Assembly: GCA_964520475.1 (NCBI GenBank)
Contig: CAZFNS010000009.1
Span: 1 to 64,000, forward strand
Length of the DNA: 64,000 bases
Direction: 5' to 3'
Origin: Ruminobacter sp964520475
GTDB lineage: Bacteria; Pseudomonadota; Gammaproteobacteria; Enterobacterales; Succinivibrionaceae
The notes below the pieces were generated by a model that saw only the letters and a list, made by a program, of their open reading frames with translations, did no database searches and was not told the origin of the DNA. Both the position numbers and the translations under genes were made by a program. Positions 24,473 to 32,759 of this stretch are shown piece after piece. The first letter of the stretch is position 1. Every line of letters begins with the position of its first letter.

Positions 24473-26233
24473 CTAGCGGGGCGGCGCCTCCCCGGCCCCG
24501 CCGGGCTCCGCCTCCCCGCGGTCCTCCCCCGCCGGGATGCCGAGGCGCCGGTACTCCTCCTCGCGCAGCTTCCGGCGCATGACCTTGCCGACGTTGGTTT
24601 TCGGGAGGGAGTCCCGGAACTCGATGTGCTTGGGGACCTTGTAGGCGGTGAGGTGCTTGCGGCAGAGGTTCTTCACCGCCTCCTCGGTCAGAGACTTGTT
24701 CTTGCGCACGACGAACACCTTGACCGACTCGCCGCTGTGCCGGCTCGGCACGCCGATCGCCGCCGCCTCGAGCACGTTCGGGTGCATCGTGAGGACGTCC
24801 TCGATCTCGGACGGGTAGACGTTGAAGCCCGAGACGAGGATCATGTCCTTCTTGCGGTCCACCAGCCTGATGTAGCCGCCGTCGTTCGCCCAGCACGCGA
24901 CGTCGCCCGTGCGCAGGAAGTCCCCGTCGAAGACCTTCTGCGTCGCGACCTCGCGGCCGTAGTAGCCGCTCATCACCTGCGGGCCCCGGACGAGGAGCTC
25001 GCCGGGCCTGCCCGGCTCGGTGATGTCCCGGCCTTCCTCGTCCCTTATGACCACCTCGGTGGAGGGCACGGGGATGCCGATGGTGCCGGTGTACTCCCGC
25101 GTGTCGTAGGGGCAGACCGCCACGAGCGGCGAGCATTCGGTGAGCCCGTAGCCCTCGAGGATGTGCAGGCCGGTGTGGGTGAACCACTTGAGCTCCACCC
25201 CCTTCTGCACGGACGTGCCCCCGCCCACCGTCAGCTTGAGCTTCGGGAGGTGCATGTTGCAGAACTTCTCGTTGTTGACGAGCGCGTTGAACAGGGTGTT
25301 GACCCCGGTGATGATCGTCGGCTCCCACGCCGCGAGCTCCCGCACCAGGGCGGGGATGTTGCGGGCGTCCGGGATCAGCAGCGAGCAGGCCCCGATGCGC
25401 ACGGCGAACAGGCAGTTGACGCAGAGCGCGAACACGTGGTACAGGGGGATGGCGGTGACGAGGTTCTCCCGGCCCTCCTCGACGCGCGCGCGGTACATGC
25501 CGTAGATCTGCTCGATGTTGGCGAGGAGGTTGGCGTGGCTCAGCATCGCCCCCTTCGCCGTGCCCGTGGTGCCGCCCGTGTACTGCAGGAACGCGAGATC
25601 CCCGCGCCGGATCATGGGCCGGGTGTAGGGATAGTTCTCGCCGAGCTTCATCGCCTGCCGGTAGGTGATCGCGTTCGGCAGCAGGTAGCGGGGCACCATG
25701 CGCTTGAGGTGCTTCACCGCCATGTTGATGAGGTACCCGCGGACGCCCCCGCACTCGTCGCCCACCGAGGTCACGACCACGTGCTCGACCGCGGTCGTCT
25801 CCTGCATGGCCAGCTGCAGGGTGTGGGCGAAATTGGAGATGACCACGATGACGCGGGCCTTCGAGTCGTTCAGCTGGTGCACCAGCTCCCGCGGGGTGTA
25901 CATGGGGTTGACGTTGACGATCACGGCGCCGGCGAGCATGGCCCCGAACAGGGCGACGGGATACTGGATGATGTTGGGCAGCATCAGCGCGACGTGGTCG
26001 CCGGGCCGGACGCGCAGCTCGCACTGCAGGAAGGCGGCGAAGCACCGGGCCTTCGCGTCGAGCTGCGCGTAGGTCAGGTCCGCGCCCATGCACCGGAGCG
26101 CCGGGCAGTCCGCGTATTTTTCGCAGGAGAACTCGTACATGTCGACGAGCGAGGCGAACAGGCCGGTGTCCACCTCGGGCGCCACGTCCGCGGGGTACGA
26201 TTTGAGCCAGGGCCTGTAACTGTGGTTTTCCAT
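24473..26233 (-). CDS. fadD: Long-chain fatty acid-CoA ligase
   Basis: 586 residues. It activates fatty acids to acyl-CoA with ATP at the inner membrane. The AMP-binding P-loop YTGGTTGTAKGAMLSH is near residue 212, the EGYGLTECSP adenylate motif near 365, and LRTGDVACWANDGGYIRLVDRKKDMI near 440-465 (shown here as a reference region). The C-terminal lysine motif LPKTNVGKVMRRKLR is also intact. The last ~25 residues after the catalytic lysine region are Gly/Glu/Pro-rich and look like an extension. GGAGA precedes the ATG. FadR sites were not recognised upstream. Confidence 0.9.
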   Translation of the reverse strand: MENHSYRPWLKSYPADVAPEVDTGLFASLVDMYEFSCEKYADCPALRCMGADLTYAQLDAKARCFAAFLQCELRVRPGDHVALMLPNIIQYPVALFGAMLAGAVIVNVNPMYTPRELVHQLNDSKARVIVVISNFAHTLQLAMQETTAVEHVVVTSVGDECGGVRGYLINMAVKHLKRMVPRYLLPNAITYRQAMKLGENYPYTRPMIRRGDLAFLQYTGGTTGTAKGAMLSHANLLANIEQIYGMYRARVEEGRENLVTAIPLYHVFALCVNCLFAVRIGACSLLIPDARNIPALVRELAAWEPTIITGVNTLFNALVNNEKFCNMHLPKLKLTVGGGTSVQKGVELKWFTHTGLHILEGYGLTECSPLVAVCPYDTREYTGTIGIPVPSTEVVIRDEEGRDITEPGRPGELLVRGPQVMSGYYGREVATQKVFDGDFLRTGDVACWANDGGYIRLVDRKKDMILVSGFNVYPSEIEDVLTMHPNVLEAAAIGVPSRHSGESVKVFVVRKNKSLTEEAVKNLCRKHLTAYKVPKHIEFRDSLPKTNVGKVMRRKLREEEYRRLGIPAGEDRGEAEPGGAGEAPPR

Positions 26234-26386
26234 TGCGTCTCCGCCAGGTTACGGATATGGGAACATTATATAACCCGATCGGCTTTTTCCCGAAATTTTG
26301 CCGGCGGCGGGCCCTCAATAATGAGCAATCACTCTAATATTCCGCCCGGGGGTCTTCCCGCCCCCTTTTCCGGCCGTCCCGCCCCG

Positions 26387-26944
26387 TCAGCGGCACATCC
26401 TGCTCACGCGGTCGCAGAGCTTTTCCCAGGCGCCGCGCACCCGGCCGACGTAGCGGTCGTGGATGACGCTGTTCGCGGAGCGGTTGTAGTGGTAGTTGCC
26501 GACGCCCAGCCAGATGTCGCCGTCGGCCTTTTCGATTTCCCGTCTGATGAGGTAGCCCATGACCCAGATGTTCTTGCACGGGCTGCCCTTCATGTCGTCC
26601 TTGTCGAGATCGAACTTGCGGATCTCGCCCATCCTGACGTCGTTGATCTGCGCCGGGCCGCAGTCCTCGGAGCCGTTGGCGTTGGTCGCGCAGCGGCCGC
26701 GCGTGTCCCCCCGCTCGACGTACAGCACCGAATACAGCAGCTCCTCGGGGAGCTCGAACTGGCGCGCCGTCCAGCTGACGCAGTGGCTGTACGGCTTGTA
26801 TTTCTTCATGACCCCGGTGTCGTAGGCGACGTCCCGCCAGTGCCCGCTGCAGGCGAGACAGTCCGTTCCCGCGAGCAGGGCCGCCGCGCCGAGGGCCGCC
26901 GCCCCCGCCCGGATAATAAAGCCCGTTCCCGTCTTTCTCGTCAT
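26387..26944 (-). CDS. Lytic transglycosylase of T4SS/T3SS accessory type (SLT domain)
   Basis: 185 residues from the ATG at 26944, with an N-terminal signal peptide ending near CLAC. SLT-fold motifs are clear: LYSVLYVERGD with the catalytic Glu near residue 75, CGPAQIN near 95, and GVGNYHYNRS near 150. This is the VirB1/IagB/TrbN class that opens peptidoglycan locally for secretion, pilus or conjugation machinery. It is unusually rich in cysteine (about eight), suggesting disulfides in the periplasm. The two genes upstream on the same strand encode related secreted proteins, so it may belong to an unrecognised envelope machine. Confidence 0.75.
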   Translation of the reverse strand: MTRKTGTGFIIRAGAAALGAAALLAGTDCLACSGHWRDVAYDTGVMKKYKPYSHCVSWTARQFELPEELLYSVLYVERGDTRGRCATNANGSEDCGPAQINDVRMGEIRKFDLDKDDMKGSPCKNIWVMGYLIRREIEKADGDIWLGVGNYHYNRSANSVIHDRYVGRVRGAWEKLCDRVSRMCR

Positions 26945-27129
26945 CGCTCCCGCCCCGTTTGTTCCCGGCCCGGCCGGGGTTCCCGGAGGGACGCGGCCCG
27001 GCCGCTCCCCTCCCGGAAACATTCTAAACCGGCGCCCGCGCGCCCGCCACTTTCCGTTTGCGGTTTTGCCAACTCCGTCGGATCGGCGCCGCCGGGATCC
27101 GCCCCGCCGTCCGGCCCTGCCGCGCGGCC

Positions 27130-28050
27130 CTACCGCGCGGCGCCGGGCTCGGCCGTCCCGGGCTTAGCCGCCGCCGGCTTAACCGTCCCGGGCTTCGCCG
27201 CCGGCTTCACCGCCCCGGGCTTAGCCGCCGCCGGCTTAACCGTCCCGGGCTTCGCCGCCGGCTTCACCGCCCCGGGCTTCGCCGCGGCCCCGGGGTCTTC
27301 CCGCCAGGCGGCGCGCGCCCGGGCGGATTTGCGCAGGTCGGTGATCCCTTTGACCGCGCCCGTGTCGTTGAGCGGCGATTTCCAGGGCACGCAGACGAAG
27401 CGCTCGAGGATGTCCGGCGCGGCCCCGGCGTCCTTCGTCACGACGAAGGTGAGCGGATCGTTCTCGCGGCCGAGCAGGAACACCCGGACGGTGGCCATGT
27501 TCGTTTTGTCGCTGGTCGGCAGCACGCGGACGCTGTCCTGGGACCGGTTCAGCTGCAGCCTGAAGCCGCCGTTCGAGCTCTCCGCCCGGACCACCGGGAA
27601 GGCGAACTCGCTGCCGTCCCGGACGCGCAGCACGAGGGCCGCCTCGGGGTGGATCCGGAACGATTTCCCGGGGCCGTAGACGTCCCGCTCCGTCACGATC
27701 CGCTTGCCCGAGGGCGCGTAGGTCAGCCGCGGCCCGGCGTCCGCCGCCTGCGCGGGAGTCGGGCCGGCGGGGGCCGGAACGGCCTTTTTGAAGCGGCCGC
27801 CGTACTCCATCAGCGAGTCGGAGTCGGTGTAGACCTCTTTGGTGCCGTCCTTGCGGTAGATCCTCATCTTGGGGGGATGACGGCGCGCCTCGTCCCGCGC
27901 GGACTGCTCCATCATCTGCTGCCTGGTGCGGTAGCCGGTGAGCTGGTCGCCGAGCTCGGGCGGCGGCAGCGGCGCCTCGAAGCCGGCGGCGAGCCCTTCC
28001 GCCGCCAGCCAGAGTCCCAGGGCGCCCATCGATATTTTGAGAGAATGCAT
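27130..28050 (-). CDS. Secreted protein with Lys/Pro/Ala repeat tail, paralogue of the upstream gene
   Basis: 306 residues with a signal peptide (about 1-22). Residues 25-45 (PLPPPELGDQLTGYRTRQQM) match the start of the neighbouring protein (PLPPPEIGERLASYRTNRQL). The middle (about 110-200) is beta-rich, and its order of elements (GKSFRI, LVLRVRDGSEFAFPVV, then VRVLP and RVFLLGRENDPLTF) loosely recalls the N-terminal beta domain of DotH/IcmK and VirB9-like secretins partners; this is a weak pattern match. The last ~55 residues are a Lys-Pro-Ala-Gly repeat encoded by a duplicated 57-base unit. Function unknown; probably periplasmic. Confidence 0.6.
   Translation of the reverse strand: MHSLKISMGALGLWLAAEGLAAGFEAPLPPPELGDQLTGYRTRQQMMEQSARDEARRHPPKMRIYRKDGTKEVYTDSDSLMEYGGRFKKAVPAPAGPTPAQAADAGPRLTYAPSGKRIVTERDVYGPGKSFRIHPEAALVLRVRDGSEFAFPVVRAESSNGGFRLQLNRSQDSVRVLPTSDKTNMATVRVFLLGRENDPLTFVVTKDAGAAPDILERFVCVPWKSPLNDTGAVKGITDLRKSARARAAWREDPGAAAKPGAVKPAAKPGTVKPAAAKPGAVKPAAKPGTVKPAAAKPGTAEPGAAR
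27157..27270. repeat. Two perfect 57-base tandem units in a coding tail
   Basis: 27157-27213 and 27214-27270 are identical, with a partial third copy from 27271. Each unit encodes 19 residues of the Ala/Lys/Pro/Gly tail of the secreted protein, preserving frame. Confidence 0.85.
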
Positions 28051-28093
28051 GTGTGTCTTCCCGTTCCCAAGCCGTCCCGGCCGCCGCCGGGCC

Positions 28094-28621
28094 TCAGAGC
28101 CGCACGTTTTCCACGTTCCGCAGGTCCCGCCCCGTGCGCACGCGGTTCAGCCCGAACACCAGCGGGGCGTCCTCGCGCCCCTCGAGCACGACGCGCACCC
28201 GCGCGGCGTCGCGCGGGCCCGCGGACAGGATTATAACCGAAAAACCGTCGCTTTCGGCCGAAAATCCCCCGTTCGAGACCGTCACGGCGCGGACGCGGAC
28301 GGGCCGGCCGGTCGCGCCCTCGGTGAAGCGCAGCACGGTCTCCCCGCCGCCGTAGACGGGCACGTTCCGCCCGGGCACGTACTCGTACCCGGTCGAGATC
28401 TCCCGGGCCGCCCGGCCGGCGCGGCGGTTCTCCCGCGCGGGCGCGGCCCGCGCCGCGGCCCCCGCCGCCTCGGCGAGCTGCCGGTTCGTCCGGTAGGACG
28501 CGAGCCGCTCGCCGATCTCGGGCGGCGGGAGCGGCTCCTCGAGCGCGGGGAGATCCCCGGGCGCGAGAAGCGCGAGGGCCGCCGCGAGCGCGGCGGCGCG
28601 GATTCCTGCGGATTCAGTCAT
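28094..28621 (-). CDS. Secreted protein, short paralogue of the downstream gene
   Basis: 175 residues from the ATG at 28621; signal peptide about 1-26. It shares the PLPPPEIGERLASYRTNRQL segment with its neighbour, then an Ala/Arg-rich spacer and a beta-rich domain (GGETVLRFTEGATGRPVRVRAVTVSNGGF is the region near residues 90-118, then FSVIILSAG and RVRVVLEGREDAPLVFGLN). The order VLRF-x-G-x-P-V-x-V-NGGF-VxI-RVVLEG-PLVF loosely resembles DotH/IcmK-type outer-membrane core proteins of type IVB secretion. It lacks the repeat tail of its paralogue. It lies 43 bases upstream of that paralogue, so the two probably form an operon. Confidence 0.55.
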   Translation of the reverse strand: MTESAGIRAAALAAALALLAPGDLPALEEPLPPPEIGERLASYRTNRQLAEAAGAAARAAPARENRRAGRAAREISTGYEYVPGRNVPVYGGGETVLRFTEGATGRPVRVRAVTVSNGGFSAESDGFSVIILSAGPRDAARVRVVLEGREDAPLVFGLNRVRTGRDLRNVENVRL

Positions 28622-28760
28622 TTTTCCGGCCCTGCCTCCCTCCGATCCGGTTTTCCGGCGCGGGCGCCGCGAAGCGGCGGATCCCGCGGGTACGATTATA
28701 GCATCCCCGGGGCCGGCGCGCCGCAAAGAGTTGCCCCGGGGCGGGCAAATCCCGCCCGGG

Positions 28761-28782
28761 CGCGGGAATAATTTTTCCCGCG
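28761..28782. other. Hairpin between divergent genes
   Basis: CGCGGGAA-TAATTT-TTCCCGCG, an 8-bp perfect inverted repeat in the region between the divergent secreted-protein gene and the plus-strand hypothetical gene. It could be an operator or an mRNA leader structure. Confidence 0.4.
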
Positions 28783-28786
28783 GACT

Positions 28787-28815
28787 TTGCATAAACCCGG
28801 CAATGTTGCTATATT
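28787..28815 (+). promoter_or_regulatory. Promoter for the plus-strand hypothetical gene
   Basis: TTGCAT (28787-28792), 17-base spacer, TATATT (28810-28815). The start point would give a leader of about 100 bases before the TTG start at 28923. Confidence 0.45.
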
Positions 28816-28922
28816 ACGCACATAAAGAAACATAATAAGGAAACGGACGCCCCGCCCCGGATCCGCCCGGGCGCGGCGCGTCCCGCCGGGCTCTGCCCCG
28901 GCCGGAACAGGAGTTTGCAGCC

Positions 28923-29741
28923 TTGCTTATCGACGTTTACTGTCTCCGCGGCGATCCCGCGCGCCCGGAAGAGGCGGAAATCGCGGCGAGCCTCAGGGAA
29001 AGGCAGGTCAGGGAATTCGACGACATCCTGCCCGTGATCGGCAGCATCTACGCCGACGTGAAGTCGCCCTGCCCCATCATCGGCAACGTGCGCGCGGAGG
29101 CGAACGGCTTCCTGATCCCCACGGTGGGCAGGTATTTCTTCTGGGTGGTCGTCTCCGACCCGCGCGGCGCGATCTGCCTCGACGACTTCGGCTCGTCCGC
29201 GACCTGCAACCGCGTCTCGGTGCTCGACGGCATCTGCCGCAGCTCCTTCTGCAACGAGGACGGGATCTGGGAATTCGAGAAGAAGTGGACCCTGACCCAC
29301 CACCGCACCCGCTCGGAGCGGCTCATCGCCTACTACGTCAGCTACGTGCAGACCCGCTGCGGGGACGGGAGCTACCGGGAGTGGCTCGGCGCCGACGGCT
29401 TCTTCGCGGCCGCCCCGTTCGACGAGACCCGCGAGAGCCGCTTCTACGCCGGCATCGACATGCGCCGGCTCGACACCTCGAACGTGCTCAAGGGCCGGCT
29501 CGAGGCCGAGGTTTTCCTGGCCGACGGGCAGAAGCGGACCAGCCAGGCGGAGCAGAACGAGATCAGGATCTTCGTGGCCGAGTACCTGGCGGGCCGCAAG
29601 ATCAACCCGGCCGCCCGGGTGAACGACGGCCCGGCGGCGATCCTCGGGAAAGACGAAGAAATCGTCTCGGCGGGCCGCTACGAAAGCATCCGCAGCGACA
29701 TCCTGCAGGTCTACGCGAAGCGGGTCGACGAGATCTTCTGA
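28923..29741 (+). CDS. Hypothetical cytoplasmic protein
   Basis: 272 residues, TTG start with AGGAG nine bases upstream. Not recognised. There is no signal peptide or membrane segment. The central part (about residues 45-130) is rich in Cys, aromatic and charged residues (CPIIGNVRAEA, YFFWVVVSDPRGAICLDDFG, CNEDGIWEFEKKW), suggesting a mixed alpha/beta domain; the C-terminal third is helical and polar. It is divergent from the secreted pair and convergent with the two-cysteine-domain operon. Codon use is normal for the genome, so it looks resident. Confidence 0.65.
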   Translation: MLIDVYCLRGDPARPEEAEIAASLRERQVREFDDILPVIGSIYADVKSPCPIIGNVRAEANGFLIPTVGRYFFWVVVSDPRGAICLDDFGSSATCNRVSVLDGICRSSFCNEDGIWEFEKKWTLTHHRTRSERLIAYYVSYVQTRCGDGSYREWLGADGFFAAAPFDETRESRFYAGIDMRRLDTSNVLKGRLEAEVFLADGQKRTSQAEQNEIRIFVAEYLAGRKINPAARVNDGPAAILGKDEEIVSAGRYESIRSDILQVYAKRVDEIF

Positions 29742-29778
29742 CGCCGCGGGCGCGGAGGCGCGGAGACAAAGAACGAAG

Positions 29779-29810
29779 AAAGGGGCCGGATCCCGCGATC
29801 CGGCCCCTTT
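29779..29810. terminator. Bidirectional terminator
   Basis: AAAGGGGCCGGATC (29779-29792) and GATCCGGCCCCTTT (29797-29810) form a 14-bp stem with loop CCGC, with A and T residues at the outer ends. It lies between two convergent genes and can serve both. Confidence 0.8.
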
Positions 29811-29828
29811 CCTTCGTTCCGCGCCGCC

Positions 29829-31303
29829 CTACGGCTCTTTCTTCACGGTCTTTACGGCGCTCCGGGCGGTCTCCGGATCCTGCCCCGCCGCGGGCGCGGG
29901 CGCCCCGCAGTCGGCGCCGGTCACGGCGATCTCCCTTTCGGTCTTCCCGGTGTCCCGGTTCACGTACACGTAGCGCAGCTCCCGGACGCGCGGGAGGATC
30001 CATTTCCCGTAAGCGTCGATGGCGCAGGTGCGCGCGATCCGGTCCTTCGCGAACCCGTCCTTGCGGACCTCCCCGGCCTTCGCCGGATCCACCCGGAAGC
30101 TCACGGTGAGCGACCCGTCGTCCCCGGCGGTCATGACCGGATCCTCCTCCTCGGGGCCGAAGCGCTCCCCGACGCGCCTGAGCGCGTACGGGGCGAAGCG
30201 GTTTTTGAGGTAGTCGGCGCTCAGGGTCTCCCCCTTCTCGGCCTCGTACGCGTAGGTGAACTCGGCGTCGAGCCGCTCGCTCTCGCGGGCGAGCTCCCGC
30301 TTCCCGGCTCCGGACGGCTCCTTGCCCGCGCACTCGAGGTAGTCGAGGTCGACCTCGGAGAACTCCGCGTCGCCGTGGTAAAAGACCAGGGCGATCCGCT
30401 CGAGGCGGTGCAGGATGCCCTCCTTGCGGGCGATGCGGCAGAAGAGGCTCAGGGTCTTGTTGTCCTGGGGGGTGCCGTCGAAGTCCATGGGGCCGACGGC
30501 GTCGGCGGCGCCGATTTCGTAAACCAGCGCCGAGCCCCTGCGGTCGAGCCGGACGTTCCTGAGGGTCAGGAACGGGCTGAGCTCCTGGGGCAGCTCGTAG
30601 GTGTTGTAGAAATAAGGCAGGTACATCCCGGCGAGATAGGCCCGGCTGTAGAAGCCCCGGTTCCCGGCCGCGTCCTTCTGGCGGCGCTTTAAGGCCTCGT
30701 ACACCGGCTCGGCTCCTTCCGGGGCGGGCGGCTCCGCCGCGGGCGCGCCCGCGGCGTCCGGAACGCTCCCTTCCGCCTCCCCGCCCGCGGCGGGAGCCGG
30801 GGCGGNNNNNNNNNNNNNNNNNNNNNNNNNNNNNNNNNNNNNNNNNNNNNNNNNNNNNNNNNNNNNNNNNNNNNNNNNNNNNNNNNNNNNNNNNNNNNNN
30901 NNNNNGCGGGAGCGGCTTCGGCGGGAGCGGTTTCCGCGGCCTCGGATCCGGCGGCCGGCGCGGAAGCGGCGGGATCCGCCGCGGTACCGGCCGCGCTGCC
31001 GGCTCCGGCTTCGCCGGCCGGGGCCGCCGGGGCGGCGGCCTCCTCCCCGGCGGCGGGACCGGCCGGCAGGGACGGCATGACCTCGTCCACCGAGACCTCG
31101 TCCCCGCGCGGGGCGTTCGAAAGAATGGATTCGGACGACTCGTCCGGCAGGACCTCTTCCGCGGGGACCCGGTCGGTCACCTCGGCGTCCAGGGAAGGCG
31201 CCTCGGCGAGCTGCTCCTCCGCGGCGGCCGCCAGGGCGCAGGAGCAGGCGGCGCCGAGCAGCAGAAAACTTTTTGCCAGGCTATTGAGCATTGTCGGTTC
31301 CAT
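29829..31303 (-). CDS. Exported protein with two copies of a two-cysteine domain (gene C), interrupted by an assembly gap
   Basis: Two reading frames either side of the N run at 30806-30905 belong to one gene. The 5' part has a signal peptide (LAKSFLLLGAACSCALAAA) and an Ala/Glu/Pro/Gly-rich linker. The 3' part begins in the same kind of linker and then has two copies of a ~100-residue domain. Each copy has helix, beta strands, then two Cys: SLFCRIAR with LEC 36 residues later, and RTCAID with ADC 39 residues later. A 100-base gap is not a multiple of three, so the frames appear disjoint. The start is 31303 or 31291; the gene overlaps the end of gene B. Function unknown; probably periplasmic with disulfide-stabilised domains. 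Confidence 0.7.
30806..30905. other. Assembly gap (100 N) inside a coding region
   Basis: A run of exactly 100 N. Unlike the other two gaps it has no identical flanks. Both sides encode the same Ala/Pro/Glu-rich low-complexity linker, which probably defeated assembly. Confidence 0.95.
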
Positions 31304-31802
31304 CCTTTTTGCCCTTTCGGCACATTTCGGGACTCACGGCCGCTTCCCCGGCCTTTTCGCCCGAACTTTTGCGCGCGGTCAGGACGATTCTCCTGACGCG
31401 GTGCAGGTTAAGCTTCTTCGCGCGGACCTTGCGGCAGTATTTCGCGAAATATTTGTCGTACGCCGCCTTCTCGGTCCGCTGCCTGACGAAGGCGGGAAGA
31501 TAGAAATAAGGATCGGCGATCACGGCCTCGCCGCGCACCTCCCCGTCGCCGGTGAAGGAGACGCCGGTCAGGACCCCGTACCCGAAGTCGTAGGGAAGCT
31601 TGTCCGCGTACTTTTTCCGGTAGATCCGCTCGAGCTCGCGGCCCGTCAGGTAGCGGTCCGGGGCTTTGCGGGCGGCCGCGGCCGGACGCGCGTCCGCCCG
31701 GGCGGCGTCCGCCCCGGCGGCTCCCGCCCCCGCGGGCGCGGCGGCGGCAAGGACGGCGAACGCGAGGCCCAGAGCCGTCCGCGGGCTGATTCGTGCTGGC
31801 AT
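31281..31802 (-). CDS. Exported protein with one two-cysteine domain (gene B)
   Basis: 173 residues from the ATG at 31802. An N-terminal hydrophobic segment (about 8-32) is a signal peptide, followed by an Ala/Arg/Asp spacer. Residues ~50-161 form one copy of the domain also found in the genes on either side: YLTGRELERIYRKKY helix, LTGVSFTGDGEVRGEAVI strand pair, KYCRKVRAKKLNLHRVRRIV with Cys123, and EMC with Cys161, 38 residues apart. The C-terminus is Lys-rich. It overlaps gene C by 11 to 23 bases, implying coupled translation. Function unknown. Confidence 0.7.
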   Translation of the reverse strand: MPARISPRTALGLAFAVLAAAAPAGAGAAGADAARADARPAAAARKAPDRYLTGRELERIYRKKYADKLPYDFGYGVLTGVSFTGDGEVRGEAVIADPYFYLPAFVRQRTEKAAYDKYFAKYCRKVRAKKLNLHRVRRIVLTARKSSGEKAGEAAVSPEMCRKGKKDGTDNAQ

Positions 31803-31903
31803 CTGATTCCGGAATTTTCGGGGGGATCCTGTAAAAATTTTATCCGAAAGCGGACGATTTATCAATAAAACGCGCGCCCGGGGGCGGCCGCGGGCCGGCC
31901 GGA

Positions 31904-32611
31904 TCACGCGTCCGCGCAGGTCTCGGCGGTGATCTCGAGCTCGGCGAACGGCTTGCCGTCCAGCACGTAGGTGATGCGGAAATAATCCGCCACTTTGAGG
32001 ATCTCTTCCCGGATGAAGCGGCTCCGGCACATGTACTTCACCGTTCCCGCGGGGTCCGGGTCCGCCGCGAACCGCGGCGAGACGGCGAAGCGCAGGCCCA
32101 GGGTGCTGCCCGGGCCCGCCGTGACCTCCTCCAGGGTGAGATCCTCGTCGATCCGGTGCGGCAGCGTGATGTTCCGCTTCCTGAGCATTTCGGGAATGAT
32201 GTTGAGGCGCAGGTTCTCGGCCGTGGCGCGCCCGTTGGACTGGTAGAGCCCGGGATCGGCGAAGCCGTCCGCGGTCAGATCCCGGGCGTAGGGAAACAGG
32301 CACAGCCAGAGGAACCAGAGCGCCCCCGCCGCGCCCAGGGCGATCGCGGCGGCGAAGCAGTATTTCTCGAGGGCGTCGCCCCGGGGGGAAGCTTTGCCCC
32401 CGGACGCGGCTTTCCCGGCCGGGGCTTTGCGCGCGCGCCCGCCCCCGGCTCCCTTTCCGGCGGTTTTTTTCCCGGCGCCGGCGGCGCCCTTCCCGGCGGG
32501 CTTTTTCCCGGCGCCGGAAGCGCCTTTGCCGGCGGGCTTTGCCGCCCCGCCGGTTCCGGCTTCGCCTTCCGCCCGCTCCTCGGGTTCCGTCCGTTCCGTG
32601 TTTTCCGCCAC
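31904..32611 (-). CDS. Membrane-anchored protein with Lys/Gly/Ala repeats and a two-cysteine domain (gene A)
   Basis: 235 residues. Residues 1-78 are an acidic start then a basic Ala/Gly/Lys repeat region (PAGKGA-type repeats), probably cytoplasmic. Residues ~84-108 form one membrane segment (FAAAIALGAAGALWFLWLCLF). Residues ~128-232 form the domain shared with genes B and C: helix NLRLNIIPEMLRKRN, strands TLEEV and LGLRFAV, Cys195 in YMCRSRF, YVLDGKPFAELEI, and Cys232, 37 residues after the first. Topology would place the domain in the periplasm. The basic repeats could bind nucleic acid or an acidic surface, which is speculation. First gene of the A-B-C set. Confidence 0.7.
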   Translation of the reverse strand: MAENTERTEPEERAEGEAGTGGAAKPAGKGASGAGKKPAGKGAAGAGKKTAGKGAGGGRARKAPAGKAASGGKASPRGDALEKYCFAAAIALGAAGALWFLWLCLFPYARDLTADGFADPGLYQSNGRATAENLRLNIIPEMLRKRNITLPHRIDEDLTLEEVTAGPGSTLGLRFAVSPRFAADPDPAGTVKYMCRSRFIREEILKVADYFRITYVLDGKPFAELEITAETCADA

Positions 32612-32709
32612 CGTTCCTCCCCGGCCCCGCCGCGCGGGCGCCTCCGGTTATTATAGCGCGCCGGCCCGCCCGCGCAAGCCGGCGGGGCGCGCGGCGCGGC
32701 CCGCCGGGC

Positions 32710-32743
32710 AAAAAAAGCGGCCTCCCGGCGGGGCCGGGAGGCC
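32710..32743 (-). terminator. Terminator of the hydrolase gene
   Basis: GGCCTCCCGGC-GGG-GCCGGGAGGCC (11-bp stem, 32719-32743) followed on the minus strand by GC and a run of seven T. It lies 17 bases after the hydrolase stop codon. Confidence 0.85.
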
Positions 32744-32759
32744 GGACGGCAAGCGGGCG

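Noticed and set aside
22428..27679. Long plus-strand frames opposite rnd, pilin and fadD
   Set aside because: Antisense shadows of recognised genes, low-complexity products, no start signals.
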